Positions 1 to 9,320 of a stretch of DNA of 64,000 nucleotides are shown one piece after another (position 1 is the stretch's first letter; each line of letters begins with the position of its first letter). The notes beneath the pieces are model-generated. The model was not told the DNA's origin. It made no database searches and worked only from the letters and a program-made list of their open reading frames with translations. The stretch is from Emergomyces orientalis (lineage: Eukaryota; Ascomycota; Eurotiomycetes; Onygenales; Ajellomycetaceae): the NCBI GenBank assembly GCA_002110485.1, contig MOWL01000024.1:1-64000 (forward strand), read 5' to 3'. A program made the position numbers and the translations under genes.

Positions 1-1741
1 TCAAGACAGGCATCCGTGGCCATCACGATATCACCGGCATCTTAGAATAATCAATGCAGCAAAGTGCAGGGCAGTTGTCAGGGGCATTCTTCAAAATTGC
101 CATTGCATTCACTTGTTCAAGACCCCAGGTAAAAGGAATGTTCTTCTTGAATAGAATATAGATAGGTATAGAAATGATAGCGAAATTCGGAATCCATATT
201 CTATAGTAAACGCAAACACCTAAGAAAGCTCGGGCACCCGTGACATCTGTCGGATCCGGCCACTCAACGATTTTGACGATTTTCGCAGCTTCGGGGCGCC
301 TGCCGTCAGCATCCACAACATATCCGACTAGAACCATACCGGAGCAGGCGAATTCTGACTTTCCAACCTGGATACACGTGTCCGCGAGTTCTATGCTGAT
401 GAGGTGGCATCTAAGTTTTGCAGATGCTCCAGGACAAAATTTCCGAATACCTGGCATCACTTCTTTCATCATTGTAACGCGTCCGCGGGCCTTTCACACC
501 AATATCATCCATAAATTGTCTGCTTGATGCGGTATGTTCGATCGAAGAATGCGTGCCATGATTCGGCAGAACTGCGCAATAGAATTCGTCGCGCCTTGTG
601 GCAGTGCTGTCTGACGAAGCAACCCGATCGGGGTAAGGAAAGCTGTCATATCTCGGCTGTCTTCGTGTAAAGGAACTTGATCATATCCAGAAAAGAAATC
701 CATCATGCTCGTTATCTTCATTCCCGCGAAATCCTCAGCAAACGCGTCCGCACTAGGTGGAATATACGCATCGCGAATAGTGACAGCGTTCATGTCCATG
801 CACGCGTTGACAATGCGATATTTCCCAGCTTCTTTCTTCTTGACGAGGAACCACTTATTTCGATACGGACCATGGCAATGTTCATAAACTCCAGAATCAA
901 CGCGTTCGCGAAGCATATTGATGATTGTAGGGACGAGCTTTCGAGGAATAGGAAATCCTGCCGCTTGCCATGCTTTATGCGGAGCAACGCGAATCTTGAC
1001 AGGTGGAGAGACTTCTTTTGCAAGCGTTCCGCAATCCTTAAAACTCCACGCGAGGGCTTTTTCTCTTCTAAGCAGAATCTCAATCAAAAGTTCGCGTTCC
1101 TGTGGGGTGAGCATCGATCCGATCCGCAGATTCTTGATCCTTTCCTCTGTGAGTCGGGAACCTCGCGGGCAATCGGAGAAACGGGGTGTAATGAAATGAT
1201 CGTAGGGCGAAGGCGGATCCTGCTCCGGAATCACATTGTCTTTGAACCATTGTTGGCGAATTTCTCTCCACTTATCTGTTCCGCCGGGAATCCCGCCACC
1301 TGTAGTTGGCACATCGAGAGGTTGAATCTTATCGGCTTTTCGCTTGTATAATGTCGCAACGACTGGACCGCGCGATCGAGGAGAAGATCGTGAAGAAGCA
1401 TATAAAGACAAATCATGAAGCTGCACACCACGAACACGGCGTGATTCGGATATTGAATAATTAGAGAAAGGAAAAGATGAATGTGTAGACGGGTAAAATT
1501 GTTGATGTAGGATGGCGGGGAAAAACCTGTGAGGTTCTCGGGCGTTTTGGGGCGGCGTTCTCTGATTGGCTGAATCTTTTGGCGGCCCGGGGCTGCCAAA
1601 AGTCTGATTGGCTGACGCACCCACACCGCTTTCAAAACACGGCAGAATATTTGCCCCGCTATCCACATCGCGATCGCTGAATCTGATATCATTTCTTTGC
1701 CCACCACATTCAACATCGCAAAGATCAATCGGACTCAGCAT
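1..1741 (-). pseudogene. Gypsy Pol fragment (reverse transcriptase), frameshifted
   Basis: From 1741 to 494 one frame encodes an RT N-terminal region with WFLVKKKEAGKYR, then MMDFFSGYDQVPL and LPQGATNS, all typical of Gypsy RT. At the catalytic motif the frame breaks. The expected FMDDIGVKGP is present, but only in another frame, as if one T were lost in a T run near 513. Extra bases near 471 and 442 shift the frame again. The palm/thumb and start of RNase H continue in the frame at 472-23 (GYVVDADGRRP, ARAFLGVCVYYRIW), which shifts once more near 25. At least four indels, mostly in homopolymers, make functional RT unlikely. Integrase is not in the window. Sequencing error in homopolymers is an alternative explanation. 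Confidence 0.8.
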
Positions 1742-1743
1742 AT

Positions 1744-4710
1744 CTAGTTTAAAGTCTGCACTTTGCCACGAAGATCATCTAACTTTCGATCTCCATGGTC
1801 GCCGGGAGAATAACCAAGAAAAGACACCTGATTCTTCTCATCCTTCGGATCAAAAACGTGAACAAGAACACCGCCTTTGTTATCTGTAGTTCTTGCCAAA
1901 CGCGTCGCGTTTTCATATGGTCGGCCGAGAATGCAATCATGAGAACCGCGTTCCATGATGAAGAATGTCTGAGGCACCATAACAGATCCAAGGCGAACAG
2001 GAACATCCTTGCAGATTCCAATGACACCACTCTGCTGACCCCCAGCTCCAAGAATAGGTTTGACAGCATCCCTTTGAATGATGAGACCGAGATCTAACGC
2101 AGTTCTTTCAACAAGACAGTTAATTTCCGCACCTCCATCAAATATCGCCTCAGTTTCCCCCTTTCCAATTCCGACAGTGAACTTGATGTGTCCAACCGAA
2201 ACGAGATTCCAACGAGGATTATACTCAGCAACAGAAGTGCCAGGTTGAACCAGGGCAACGGTGGCTGCATCATCCCGAATCATATGCTGTTGAACTTCGA
2301 TGGGAAGATTTTGAAAGAACATGTGCTGGAGTTGGGTGGAGCATGCCATGAGATCTTTAATCTGAATTCCGCCGATTTCTTGGCGCATGATCTTCTCAAA
2401 TATTCGCCGCGTCGCGATCGCCATATTGTCTTTATTCTTCATTTCTGCAGAAAGCTTTGGCCCTTTGAGTTTCCGAGGCCTGCAGAGAACAGTTTTCTTC
2501 TGAATCTGCGGAGCATCTGCCATTTCTGAATCTGGGACAATTCCACCGTCTCCGAGCTTTGGACTTCCGCCCTGAAGCTGTTCATCATGGAGAGGTTGAG
2601 AATTATCATCCTCATCATCTTCCTGTGAAGCAGAGATCACATCTTGAGCAAAAGAAACTGATTTCCCATCTGAATACCTGCCATTGCGCCGAGAATGTGT
2701 TGTTGGCAGTCTCTTCTCCTTCTCAATTCGTCCGGAAAGCGTTGCTTGATTTTTATTCATAGAAGAGGCCTTATCCTTCTCAGTAGAAGTGGAAGCAGCC
2801 ATTACACTAACAATCTCCTCCATCTCACTATCGGTCATATCACCTTCCTCAGGGCCACTATCAAATCCAATATCACATATGCTTACGGCATTCACCGATG
2901 GCATCGGGGATCCGTCAGGAAATACCCGGATACTACCATCATTCCGAAGTTTATCCGCGGTTGGGACAGTCGGCGGTGCAGCCATTTGCTTCAAAAGTCG
3001 TTCAATTGTAACAATATGGGGCTCAAGTCGGTTGACAGCAATCTTCGGGCCTTTTCTCATCACATTACCCTCATAGTATTCTCCAATCATATTCCGATGA
3101 ATCTTGCCCTGATCGATGAGCCGGCCGATTGCTAAGCAATTTGGAAGCATATGGTTTGAATCTCCGCAACCCCAGCATGACATCGGCGGTCGATCGTATT
3201 GAACAAAGCTTCCAGATCGAGATCGAGACGGGCCTCCAGGTCCACGTTGAGTTCCATAGTAAGACACATTTGGCAAATCCAATGCAGGATCACGTCCTCG
3301 AGTAAGAAGAACCTTTGGAGCAGTCACATTTTGCTGCATGTTTCCCTGGTTTTGAATGCCAGCGATCGCCAGAGATAACGCGTCCATTCGGTTGACAAGG
3401 TTCTCAAGAATGTTATCACTCGGATTCTGTGTTTTCGCATCCGGAGCAGGCATCGCCGAAGCGGTCGGCACAGGCACATTCAATGTGGGCGGATTAAACA
3501 CGGGCTGAGCAGACGGCTGCATCGATGGAATAGAGTTGGGGAAAACATCAGGTGCCAGAACTCGTGCAATCTCTTCCTTTGTCTTCTGCATTTGAGACAC
3601 AGCATCGCAGATCTTCGGCAGTTCCCATCCAGATTGACTAACCTTATCAAATCCAGCAGTGCGGAAAGCTTTTTCACGAATACCTTCTGAAAGTCCTTGA
3701 AGAAACCAGATACAAGCAAGAGATTGTTGCAATTCATTCTTGCAAATGAGAGGCATCGCAACTGCGCGGAATTGACGGCAGTAGACGAGGATCTCCTGGC
3801 TGGTAGAATGGGTTTTGTTGCACAATGCATGGAGGTAAGATTGATTATACATCTGTTGGTGAGCATCTTCGCGCCAGAAATCGGCAAGCAACTGCTTTTT
3901 AACCATTTCCCATGTCTTATGATCCAAGACAAGCTGATCGATATGGCCCTGCAGTTCCATGGTACAATAGTTCCGTAATACCGCCAGAGCATCGATTCCT
4001 GCAACGAAATGCAAGGTGCACATTGCCTCATATCGATCAACAAAAGCAGTAATGTTTCTCCCATCAAAGAATGGGGCTCCAGGTGCTCCAGGAATCGGCA
4101 TCGGCATGACAAGACGTTGATATGGCAGTCCACTATTGGGAGTCGGCTGACCGGACGAGGTAGTAGTGGGTGTAGTCATCTTTTCTTTGCTAGCTTCTGT
4201 CTTCTCTTTGCTAACTTCTATTTTCGGGGGCGCTGCAGAGACCTTTCCTGACTGAGTTTGACGATGGGCAATAGAATCCGACCGAGAATGCTTGGAAGAC
4301 ATATATTGAGAAAGAAAGGAACGCACAAAAGACTTCTGTTCACATAAGAGAAAGAGTTCAACAATACTATCAATATCAATATCCTTTTTATATTCAAATC
4401 TCAAATCCTCAAGAAAGAGAAGGAATTTCAACATCCACTTTAGATCTTTTTGCTGAAGGTCTTTTTTCTTATCACTTTTCTCAACATTTCTCTCTTCTTT
4501 CATTTGTTGAATAGGGGTATGGGTATTCAAATTGAGCTTATCAGTGGGGCGTTCGCTCGCATCCTTCATTATCCACTGTCGATATCGGCCATATCGGCCA
4601 ATCAGAGGCTTCCACAAATGAACACTATTGAAAAGAATGCTCAACAAAAGCAGAAAAGACAAAATGTTGAGAGAAATCATATCAGTCGTAGCTACCGCCT
4701 GCCCATCCAT
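1744..4710 (-). CDS. Gypsy Gag-protease polyprotein
   Basis: From the first ATG (4710) this is an uninterrupted frame of 988 codons. Residues about 12-30 form a strongly hydrophobic stretch (core ILSFLLLLSILF), unusual for a Gag. A Gag core follows (around FVDRYEAMCTLHF), then one CCHC zinc knuckle with spacing C-x2-C-x4-H-x4-C (near residue 510; CWGC...H...C), an acidic/Ser-rich linker, and a retropepsin-like domain near residue 856 with IFDGGAEIN and later CILGRPYE. The protease active site normally reads D-S/T-G; here it reads D-G-G. The frame ends ACT TTA AAC TAG, a -1 frameshift signal into pol. It encodes the particle protein and protease of the element and is not a host gene. Confidence 0.85.
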   Translation of the reverse strand: MDGQAVATTDMISLNILSFLLLLSILFNSVHLWKPLIGRYGRYRQWIMKDASERPTDKLNLNTHTPIQQMKEERNVEKSDKKKDLQQKDLKWMLKFLLFLEDLRFEYKKDIDIDSIVELFLLCEQKSFVRSFLSQYMSSKHSRSDSIAHRQTQSGKVSAAPPKIEVSKEKTEASKEKMTTPTTTSSGQPTPNSGLPYQRLVMPMPIPGAPGAPFFDGRNITAFVDRYEAMCTLHFVAGIDALAVLRNYCTMELQGHIDQLVLDHKTWEMVKKQLLADFWREDAHQQMYNQSYLHALCNKTHSTSQEILVYCRQFRAVAMPLICKNELQQSLACIWFLQGLSEGIREKAFRTAGFDKVSQSGWELPKICDAVSQMQKTKEEIARVLAPDVFPNSIPSMQPSAQPVFNPPTLNVPVPTASAMPAPDAKTQNPSDNILENLVNRMDALSLAIAGIQNQGNMQQNVTAPKVLLTRGRDPALDLPNVSYYGTQRGPGGPSRSRSGSFVQYDRPPMSCWGCGDSNHMLPNCLAIGRLIDQGKIHRNMIGEYYEGNVMRKGPKIAVNRLEPHIVTIERLLKQMAAPPTVPTADKLRNDGSIRVFPDGSPMPSVNAVSICDIGFDSGPEEGDMTDSEMEEIVSVMAASTSTEKDKASSMNKNQATLSGRIEKEKRLPTTHSRRNGRYSDGKSVSFAQDVISASQEDDEDDNSQPLHDEQLQGGSPKLGDGGIVPDSEMADAPQIQKKTVLCRPRKLKGPKLSAEMKNKDNMAIATRRIFEKIMRQEIGGIQIKDLMACSTQLQHMFFQNLPIEVQQHMIRDDAATVALVQPGTSVAEYNPRWNLVSVGHIKFTVGIGKGETEAIFDGGAEINCLVERTALDLGLIIQRDAVKPILGAGGQQSGVIGICKDVPVRLGSVMVPQTFFIMERGSHDCILGRPYENATRLARTTDNKGGVLVHVFDPKDEKNQVSFLGYSPGDHGDRKLDDLRGKVQTLN
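1747..1753 (-). promoter_or_regulatory. Candidate -1 ribosomal frameshift slippery site (TTTAAAC)
   Basis: The last gag-pro codons read ACT TTA AAC TAG, so the heptamer T TTA AAC is phased exactly as X XXY YYZ requires. Slipping back one base reads CTA GAT ATG and enters the pol frame without a stop. U UUA AAC is one of the most efficient known -1 slippery sequences. A 7-bp hairpin (arms 1718-1724 and 1694-1700) lies downstream, but its 22-base spacer is longer than the usual 5-9, so the stimulatory structure is uncertain. Confidence 0.65.
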
Positions 4711-4819
4711 TTTGAATTGCCTTCCCAGGGACGCCAATGAAGTGGAATAAGGGGTTGTGCGCTTTTGGCGGCACGTGGGCAGGAGCAGCGGGATCGTAAG
4801 GAGGTTGGTAAGTTCGCCG

Positions 4820-5085
4820 TGTATACAATATTCTATTCAACGAGCTATCCAAATAGCAATACAAAAGAACACGTAGGAGATTCAAATATAGAAGAAGAAC
4901 AAGCAATCAATCACATATCAAATCACACAATCAAAAAGGAGCAATCTCACTGCTCTGCGTACAATCAATCTTCGCCGAATCCACACGTGTGTCAAAGGAT
5001 AATGGGAATATGAGGCAGCCATGCCAAACAAATATATGAGGCAGCCTCGGCAAAAAGTAATACCATGCCGAGATTCTCCACCACA
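4820..5085 (-). repeat. Candidate 5' LTR of the Gypsy element
   Basis: On the minus strand LINE ORF2 homology appears to stop at about 5086, and the next bases begin TGTGG. A stretch ending in TATACA at 4820 would give a 266-bp LTR with the usual TGT...ACA ends. It contains two close copies of GGCTGCCTCATAT (near 5045 and 5020). The partner LTR lies outside the window, so the ends cannot be confirmed. No clear tRNA primer-binding site starting TGG follows 4820. Confidence 0.4.
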
Positions 5086-7724
5086 ATAGAAGCTTCTATT
5101 TCCATAGCTCTACATGGAGAGGTTTTGAAAGCTCCCAGAATTCTTCTTAAAGCTGTATTCTGCAATTTTTGAAACTTATCTATAAAGTGTTTCTGGTTCT
5201 TCCACCATATCTGAACACCATAATCAGAAATAGATGCTATACATGCAATGTATAGCTGTCTCATAGCTTGAAATGATAAACCCCTTTCAGTATTAGAAAG
5301 TTGTATTATACTATTTAAAACTCTTTCAGCTTGAGCCATTCTTTTTTGAATATGAGATTTAAAATTGAGTTTTGAATCCAGCCAGATTCCTAGCCATCTT
5401 ACAACTGATTTAGGCTTTATTTCTTGATTTAATAGATTTAAACTTATTTCCTTTTCATATCTTTTTGGAAAAAAGTGAATTAATTCAGTTTTTTCCATAT
5501 CAAATTGAATTAGGTTTAAATCTCCTCTATTAAATATCTCTTGTGCAGCTTTTTCAATATTTTCACAATTTTCTTTTATTGTTCTTGAGCTGAAAATCAG
5601 ACCTATATCATCAACATAGCTAGGAGATCTCACTATCTCCATTTCTCTATCTTTGAATAGATTTTTTGTATATATAGCAAATAGAATTGGTGAGACTGGA
5701 GACCCCTGAGGAACTCCTATTTCAATTTCAGTAATATCTTGCTTTAATGAGTCAAAAAGTAGTTGAATATATCTTTTTGACATAAAACATATAACCCACT
5801 TTATTAATGCTTTTGGTAGTTTCATCTCTTGAAGAATAATTATTAGCTTATTCTTTGAAACATGATCAAAAGCACCTTTTATATCAATAAAAGCAGCTGT
5901 TGTAACTAAGCCTTCATTTTTTGCCATTTGAATATCATGAATTATTGATAAAACTGTATCTATTGCAGAATTCTGTTTTCTGCCACCCATTTGATCATTA
6001 TATAATAAATCAGTGATTGAGCCTAGATATGATAATCTTGTTGCTATTATTTTTTCAAGAATTTTTCCCAAGCAATTCAAAAGTGATATAATTCTATAAG
6101 ACTTTGGCATAGTAGCTTTTCTATTTGGTTTTGCAAGAACTATACCAGTTGCTTGTCTCCAGCATTCAGGGTGATACCCATTCTTCATTAGTTGAGAGAA
6201 TAATTCAAATAATTCATTTTTCAGAGAATGAAAGACTTTTTGAATGATTAAATGATTTATAGTATCAGGTCCTGCAGCTGTTTTTGTAGAACTTGTAAAA
6301 ACAGCAGTTTCAAGTTCATTTCTAGATAGATCTGGCCAAGCCCATCTTGAATCTTCAATATATTCACCTATTGAACTATATTGTTCAGATTGAGGTGGTT
6401 TTTGAAATAGAATTTTCATAAAAGCCTGACATTTTTGTTCAAAAGAATGAGCAATATATTCCTCATTTTCTATTTTATATTTTAGAGATGGAAGCTTTGC
6501 AACAGATTTAGACTTTGTATATTTAAAAGCTTTAAATATTTCTTTTCCCTGTGCATTCTCAAGAAATTTATTCCAGCAGCTAGTTTTAGCTTTTTTAATT
6601 AATGTGAAATATTCATTTCTTATTCTTTTATATTCTTCATAAGATATGATATTCTCTTTCCATTCTTTTTTTATTTTTGCTAGATTTTTTCTTTTTTCTG
6701 TTATTTCTTCTGACCACCAAGGTTTTGAGAATTCTGAGAGCTTTTTCTTTGGTATAAAGTTTTTAATGCTTTCTAATATAATTTCAGTTATTATATTAGT
6801 TCTACTTTCTAGCATTATATCTGTTATTATTGTCTTTTCATTCCAATTTGATAATTCTTCTTTTTTTTCAAATTTTAAATCTTCAATTCTCTTATTGATT
6901 TCAGACCATTCAGCTTTTTCAAAATTATATTGATTTGATAGTAGAGGATTCTCACATGTTTCCTTTTCATCAATTTCAATATTAAATTGAATAACTTCAT
7001 GAGCAGATCCTGATGTTTCTTCTGAATTAATAAACCAATTATAGATCTTGTTTTCAATCAAATTTTTTGATAGAAAGGTTAAGTCTATGATTGATTTCTT
7101 CATTAAGTTGTTTCTAAAGAAGGTCTGTCTATCAATTTCATTTATAATATCTAATTCATGTTGTAGAGCCCACTCTACTATTTTCTCTGATCTTATTGAA
7201 TAATCACATTCAGAATTCCACCATATATGATGTGCATTGAAATCACCACATATAATAGCATTTTTTTCTGGACTTAAATTCAGCAGTTCTCTGTCAACTG
7301 TCCATGAATTATCATTTATCTTCAGTGATTTTTCATTATAAATATTTATCAATTGAATACTGTCAAATTGATTTCTTGTATCTATAATATCTCCAACTAG
7401 AATATCAGAATTAGATATATAATTACTTTTTATATTGAATTGAAATCTTGATCTTTTTCTAGCATATATCACAACTCTTGCTTTTACATCTGATTTCTCT
7501 GGTAAAAAGCAGTGATAGCTTGAATGAGAAATTATAAATTGTTGTTCTATATCAAAATTTGGCTCTTGTAATAGAATGAAGTCAGTTTGCTCTTCAAAGC
7601 CTATCTGTAAGCATGAATAGATAGCATCTTTATTTCTATCAACATTGTTTTGAATAAAAGTTATTTTTGAAGCATTTTTGATAGTTTTTTTCTTCTTTTT
7701 ATTATTGTTTTGTGTAGTAAACAT
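4992..7724 (-). CDS. LINE ORF2: endonuclease-reverse transcriptase, C-terminus lost
   Basis: First ATG is at 7724 and the frame is open to 4992, about 910 codons, the last 31 or so probably being read through the Gypsy LTR. N-terminal APE-type endonuclease: FIQNNVDRNKD, LLQEPNF (catalytic Glu) and CGDFNAHHIWW (Asp/Asn). The final endonuclease motif, normally SDH, reads SAH here. RT follows: NCLGKILEKIIATRL, AFIDIKGAFDHV, GVPQGSPVSPILFAIY and the catalytic SYVDDIG. The thumb region ends LRRILGAFKTSP. Tad1-type ORF2 proteins often continue into RNase H, absent here because of the interruption. ORF2 starts 34 bases after ORF1 ends. The frame has no internal stop in spite of extreme AT content. 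Confidence 0.85.
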   Translation of the reverse strand: MFTTQNNNKKKKKTIKNASKITFIQNNVDRNKDAIYSCLQIGFEEQTDFILLQEPNFDIEQQFIISHSSYHCFLPEKSDVKARVVIYARKRSRFQFNIKSNYISNSDILVGDIIDTRNQFDSIQLINIYNEKSLKINDNSWTVDRELLNLSPEKNAIICGDFNAHHIWWNSECDYSIRSEKIVEWALQHELDIINEIDRQTFFRNNLMKKSIIDLTFLSKNLIENKIYNWFINSEETSGSAHEVIQFNIEIDEKETCENPLLSNQYNFEKAEWSEINKRIEDLKFEKKEELSNWNEKTIITDIMLESRTNIITEIILESIKNFIPKKKLSEFSKPWWSEEITEKRKNLAKIKKEWKENIISYEEYKRIRNEYFTLIKKAKTSCWNKFLENAQGKEIFKAFKYTKSKSVAKLPSLKYKIENEEYIAHSFEQKCQAFMKILFQKPPQSEQYSSIGEYIEDSRWAWPDLSRNELETAVFTSSTKTAAGPDTINHLIIQKVFHSLKNELFELFSQLMKNGYHPECWRQATGIVLAKPNRKATMPKSYRIISLLNCLGKILEKIIATRLSYLGSITDLLYNDQMGGRKQNSAIDTVLSIIHDIQMAKNEGLVTTAAFIDIKGAFDHVSKNKLIIILQEMKLPKALIKWVICFMSKRYIQLLFDSLKQDITEIEIGVPQGSPVSPILFAIYTKNLFKDREMEIVRSPSYVDDIGLIFSSRTIKENCENIEKAAQEIFNRGDLNLIQFDMEKTELIHFFPKRYEKEISLNLLNQEIKPKSVVRWLGIWLDSKLNFKSHIQKRMAQAERVLNSIIQLSNTERGLSFQAMRQLYIACIASISDYGVQIWWKNQKHFIDKFQKLQNTALRRILGAFKTSPCRAMEIEASIVVENLGMVLLFAEAASYICLAWLPHIPIIL

Positions 7725-7757
7725 GTACAAAAGGAATAAATTGAAGCTGTGTTTCTT

Positions 7758-9320
7758 TTATTCTGAATCAGGTAATAGATTATATCTATTATCTGTATTC
7801 AGAGCTGAAACTTCTACTGCTTTCATAGAAATGAGATTTTCTTTATCTTTTCTCATTTTTATAGGTGTAACAGGGTTTAAGATCTGTCTATTTTTTGAAA
7901 AAGAATTTGACTCAGAAGAAATAGACATTTGAGAATTTCTTCTTTTTGTAGTTTTATCTATTTTCTCTGTATTTTGAGTTTCTTTTCTCCATTTCACATC
8001 TTTATTGAAAGACTTTTTCTTGAAAATGAAAATACAATCTTTTGAAATAGATGTGTGCTTTTCATAGCAATTACTGCATTTGATTTCAGTGTGATTGCAG
8101 ATTTCACCTATTTTTCTACATGTGTTGCAAGAATGTTCATTTGTTTTGTGATCTAAAGCACAAAACTGACATTTAGAATTTCTTTTACAAGTATTTGCAA
8201 AGTGTCCATGTTTCTGACAGTTTGAGCATTGAATTTGAGATTTAATATTCTCTCTTGAATCTTTGAATTCAAATACTTTCATTTTCAATCCTGCAATTAT
8301 AATATACTGTCGTTTTGACTGTTCTATTGTATTTGTAGTAATTAAAACTGAAGCATTTTGATTTCTTTGTCTTTGCTCATAAGAATTGAGCCAAATTGGG
8401 GTTTTTTTCAAAGAAATTGAATTATATATTTCAATTTCTTCTTTCAAATTTATCATGCCTTCTTCATGATCAAAGATTTCAACTGGAATATCATGTAATA
8501 CAAATTTTCCCCATTTCTCATCTTTTTCACATGAAACTTCAATAGAGAGAGCTTTTTGAACTATCTCTTTCCAGCAGTTTTCATTTTGAATTAGATATTC
8601 AGAGCTGAAATCTGGCATAGCAGTAATTACAATTGAATTTCCCAGAAAAGAGGTTTCAATTGATGAGATAACTGGCTTGAATTCTTCATTTTGAGTTTCA
8701 AAATGAAAGTTTTGATTGATTTTGTTTCTAAGTTCAAAAATGAACTTAGAATCATTTAGAATAGATTTTTCAAAGATAGCTCTATCACTAACTTTTAAAA
8801 TCAGTCTCTGTTTTTTTGATTCAAGAAATTTAATCTCTTTTTGAGCTTTTCTTTGTTCTTTTTTCTCAACTAATGAGAAAATTTTTTCTGCTTTTTTCAG
8901 CTGTTTTTCTTTTTCAATATTTTGTGAGCTATTGAGAGCTTGAGCATAGGTTTTTGTCTCATTTTCAGTGTTTTCTTTTGAAAGAGATTCAGAAGAGATT
9001 TTTTGAGATACAGATTTTTCAGTTTTTTTCAAAACTATCTTCAGATTTGAAGAAATATTAAGTTTAAACTTAATAATTTCATTCAGTTGTCTTGCTTGTG
9101 AATGCAGAATAAGAAGAATTTCTTCATTTTCTTCATACATGCACTGTTTATATAGCTCATCAGCTATTTTTTGTAGATTTTTCACTTCATCTACTTTGTG
9201 TCTGTCTATTTCTTCTTTTTTTCTTTTCTTCAAAATCTCAATTTCAGAAACAGTTTCTATGAAATTATTTCTATTTTTGCATGGAGTCATCATGTTCACA
9301 GATTGAGGTGAGTTATTCAT
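7758..9320 (-). CDS. LINE ORF1: Gag-like nucleic-acid-binding protein
   Basis: An open frame of 520 codons from ATG 9320. The N-terminal half is Lys/Glu-rich and likely coiled (residues about 25-190). A middle domain (about 195-345) resembles the RNA-binding region of LINE ORF1 proteins. A cysteine cluster follows at about 380-445 with three knuckle-like units: CSNCQKHGHFANTC, which fits C-x2-C-x4-H-x4-C, then CQFC...H..C and CSNCYEKHTSISKDC. The C-terminal tail is basic and Ser-rich. ORF1 proteins bind element RNA and assemble the RNP. Codon choice is strongly A/T-ending (AAA, GAA, ATT). Confidence 0.85.
   Translation of the reverse strand: MNNSPQSVNMMTPCKNRNNFIETVSEIEILKKRKKEEIDRHKVDEVKNLQKIADELYKQCMYEENEEILLILHSQARQLNEIIKFKLNISSNLKIVLKKTEKSVSQKISSESLSKENTENETKTYAQALNSSQNIEKEKQLKKAEKIFSLVEKKEQRKAQKEIKFLESKKQRLILKVSDRAIFEKSILNDSKFIFELRNKINQNFHFETQNEEFKPVISSIETSFLGNSIVITAMPDFSSEYLIQNENCWKEIVQKALSIEVSCEKDEKWGKFVLHDIPVEIFDHEEGMINLKEEIEIYNSISLKKTPIWLNSYEQRQRNQNASVLITTNTIEQSKRQYIIIAGLKMKVFEFKDSRENIKSQIQCSNCQKHGHFANTCKRNSKCQFCALDHKTNEHSCNTCRKIGEICNHTEIKCSNCYEKHTSISKDCIFIFKKKSFNKDVKWRKETQNTEKIDKTTKRRNSQMSISSESNSFSKNRQILNPVTPIKMRKDKENLISMKAVEVSALNTDNRYNLLPDSE

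Larger units (their letters stand above)
1..5085 (-). mobile_element. Gypsy-type LTR retrotransposon, left part missing
   Basis: Read on the minus strand, this holds a candidate LTR (about 5085-4820), a leader, a gag-protease frame (4710-1744) and a reverse-transcriptase frame (from 1741 down) that runs off the window. Domain order Gag, CCHC knuckle, retropepsin-like protease, RT is that of Ty3/Gypsy elements. Integrase and the second LTR would lie left of base 1. The RT frame has several small indels around 515-430 and another near 25, so this copy is probably dead. The right end abuts a LINE frame exactly where LINE-like sequence stops, which suggests the Gypsy element inserted into the LINE. 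RT identity is clear from the sequence; the element's exact ends are inferred. Confidence 0.85.
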
